64,000 nt of DNA. Origin: Ashinkailepas kermadecensis. Lineage: Eukaryota; Arthropoda; Thecostraca; Neolepadidae. The translations under genes and the position numbers were made by a program. This document shows, piece after piece, positions 63,715 to 64,000 of this stretch; the stretch's first letter is position 1, and each line of letters begins with the position of its first letter. The notes beneath the pieces are model-generated. The model did no database searches, had not been told where the DNA came from, and saw only the letters and a program-made list of their open reading frames with translations. The DNA is taken from positions 734,001 to 798,000 of the forward strand of contig JAOTOM010005129.1 of the NCBI GenBank assembly GCA_034440615.1. Reading direction: 5' to 3'.

Positions 63715-64000
63715 GTCCGGCATGGCGCACCTACGGCGGCATGGCGCGCCTACGGCGGCATGGCGCGCCTACGGCGGCATGGCGCACCTACGGCGGCATG
63801 GCGCACCTACGTCCGGCATGGCGTGCCTACGGCGGCATGGCGCGCCTACGGCGGCATGGCGCACCTACGGCGGCATGGCGCGCCTACGTCCGGCATGGCG
63901 CGCCTACGGCGGCATGGCGCGCCTACGGCGGCATGGCGCGCCTACGGCGGCATGGCGCGCCTACGGCGGCATGGCGCGCCTACGGCGGCATGGCGCGCCT
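63715..64000. repeat. 19-bp minisatellite running off the window
   Basis: Units read GGCATGGCGCGCCTACGGC or nearby variants (GCGCACC, GTCC inserts). About 15 copies are seen and the array is cut by the window end. Many units contain GGCGCGCC. Confidence 0.96.

Noticed and set aside
53399..64000. Next NCS1 exon (D-G-x-I-x-F-x-E-F)
   Set aside because: I scanned the rest of the window for GAC-GG followed by an EF-hand reading frame with a splice acceptor and found none; it most likely lies to the right.

Overview
The window is metazoan nuclear DNA, most likely from an invertebrate. The evidence is a spliced animal gene with GT-AG introns, interspersed retrotransposon fragments, tRNA-derived SINEs, and very many minisatellites and microsatellites. 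There is no bacterial gene organisation. The one recognisable host gene encodes neuronal calcium sensor 1 (frequenin). Its peptide resembles protostome frequenins more than vertebrate NCS-1, but this alone does not fix the phylum.

Layout. 1-4.6 kb holds degenerate GGGGCC-anchored repeats, with a segment near position 1 repeated 4.09 kb further on. 5.9-7.9 kb is a 5'-truncated CR1/L2/Jockey-type LINE with a long open reverse transcriptase frame. 8-24 kb is mostly non-coding: two SINE copies of one family, a (CT)n and a (GT)n tract, 79-bp and 94-bp GC-rich minisatellites, and scattered old repeats. 24.2-27.4 kb is the start of the NCS1 gene: a 25-bp minisatellite, a GC-rich promoter-like stretch, coding exon 1, then a 43-bp minisatellite that starts within 10 bp of the exon 1 splice donor.

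Intron 1 of NCS1 is about 23.4 kb (25881-49324). It contains further minisatellites with periods of 22, 62, 45, 29 and 35/38 bp, a kilobase of (CT)n/(TA)n, a third SINE, a Penelope-like reverse transcriptase remnant, an antisense LINE remnant, a decayed copy of a multi-copy invertebrate protein family, two strong hairpins, and a reading frame with a weak tubulin-like look. Exon 2 is a 25-nt microexon at 49.3 kb; exons 3 and 4 lie at 51.3 and 53.3 kb. The rest of the gene (from EF-hand 2 onward) was not found and should lie to the right. 53.4-64 kb holds more repeats, a large array of the GGGCCC family, an antisense fragment of another mobile-element-like protein, and a 19-bp minisatellite that runs off the window.

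Only the NCS1 exons look like functional host coding sequence. The four exons join in phase to give the N-terminal part of NCS-1, from the myristoylation site into EF-hand 2. Most long open frames elsewhere are artefacts of stop-free tandem repeats.
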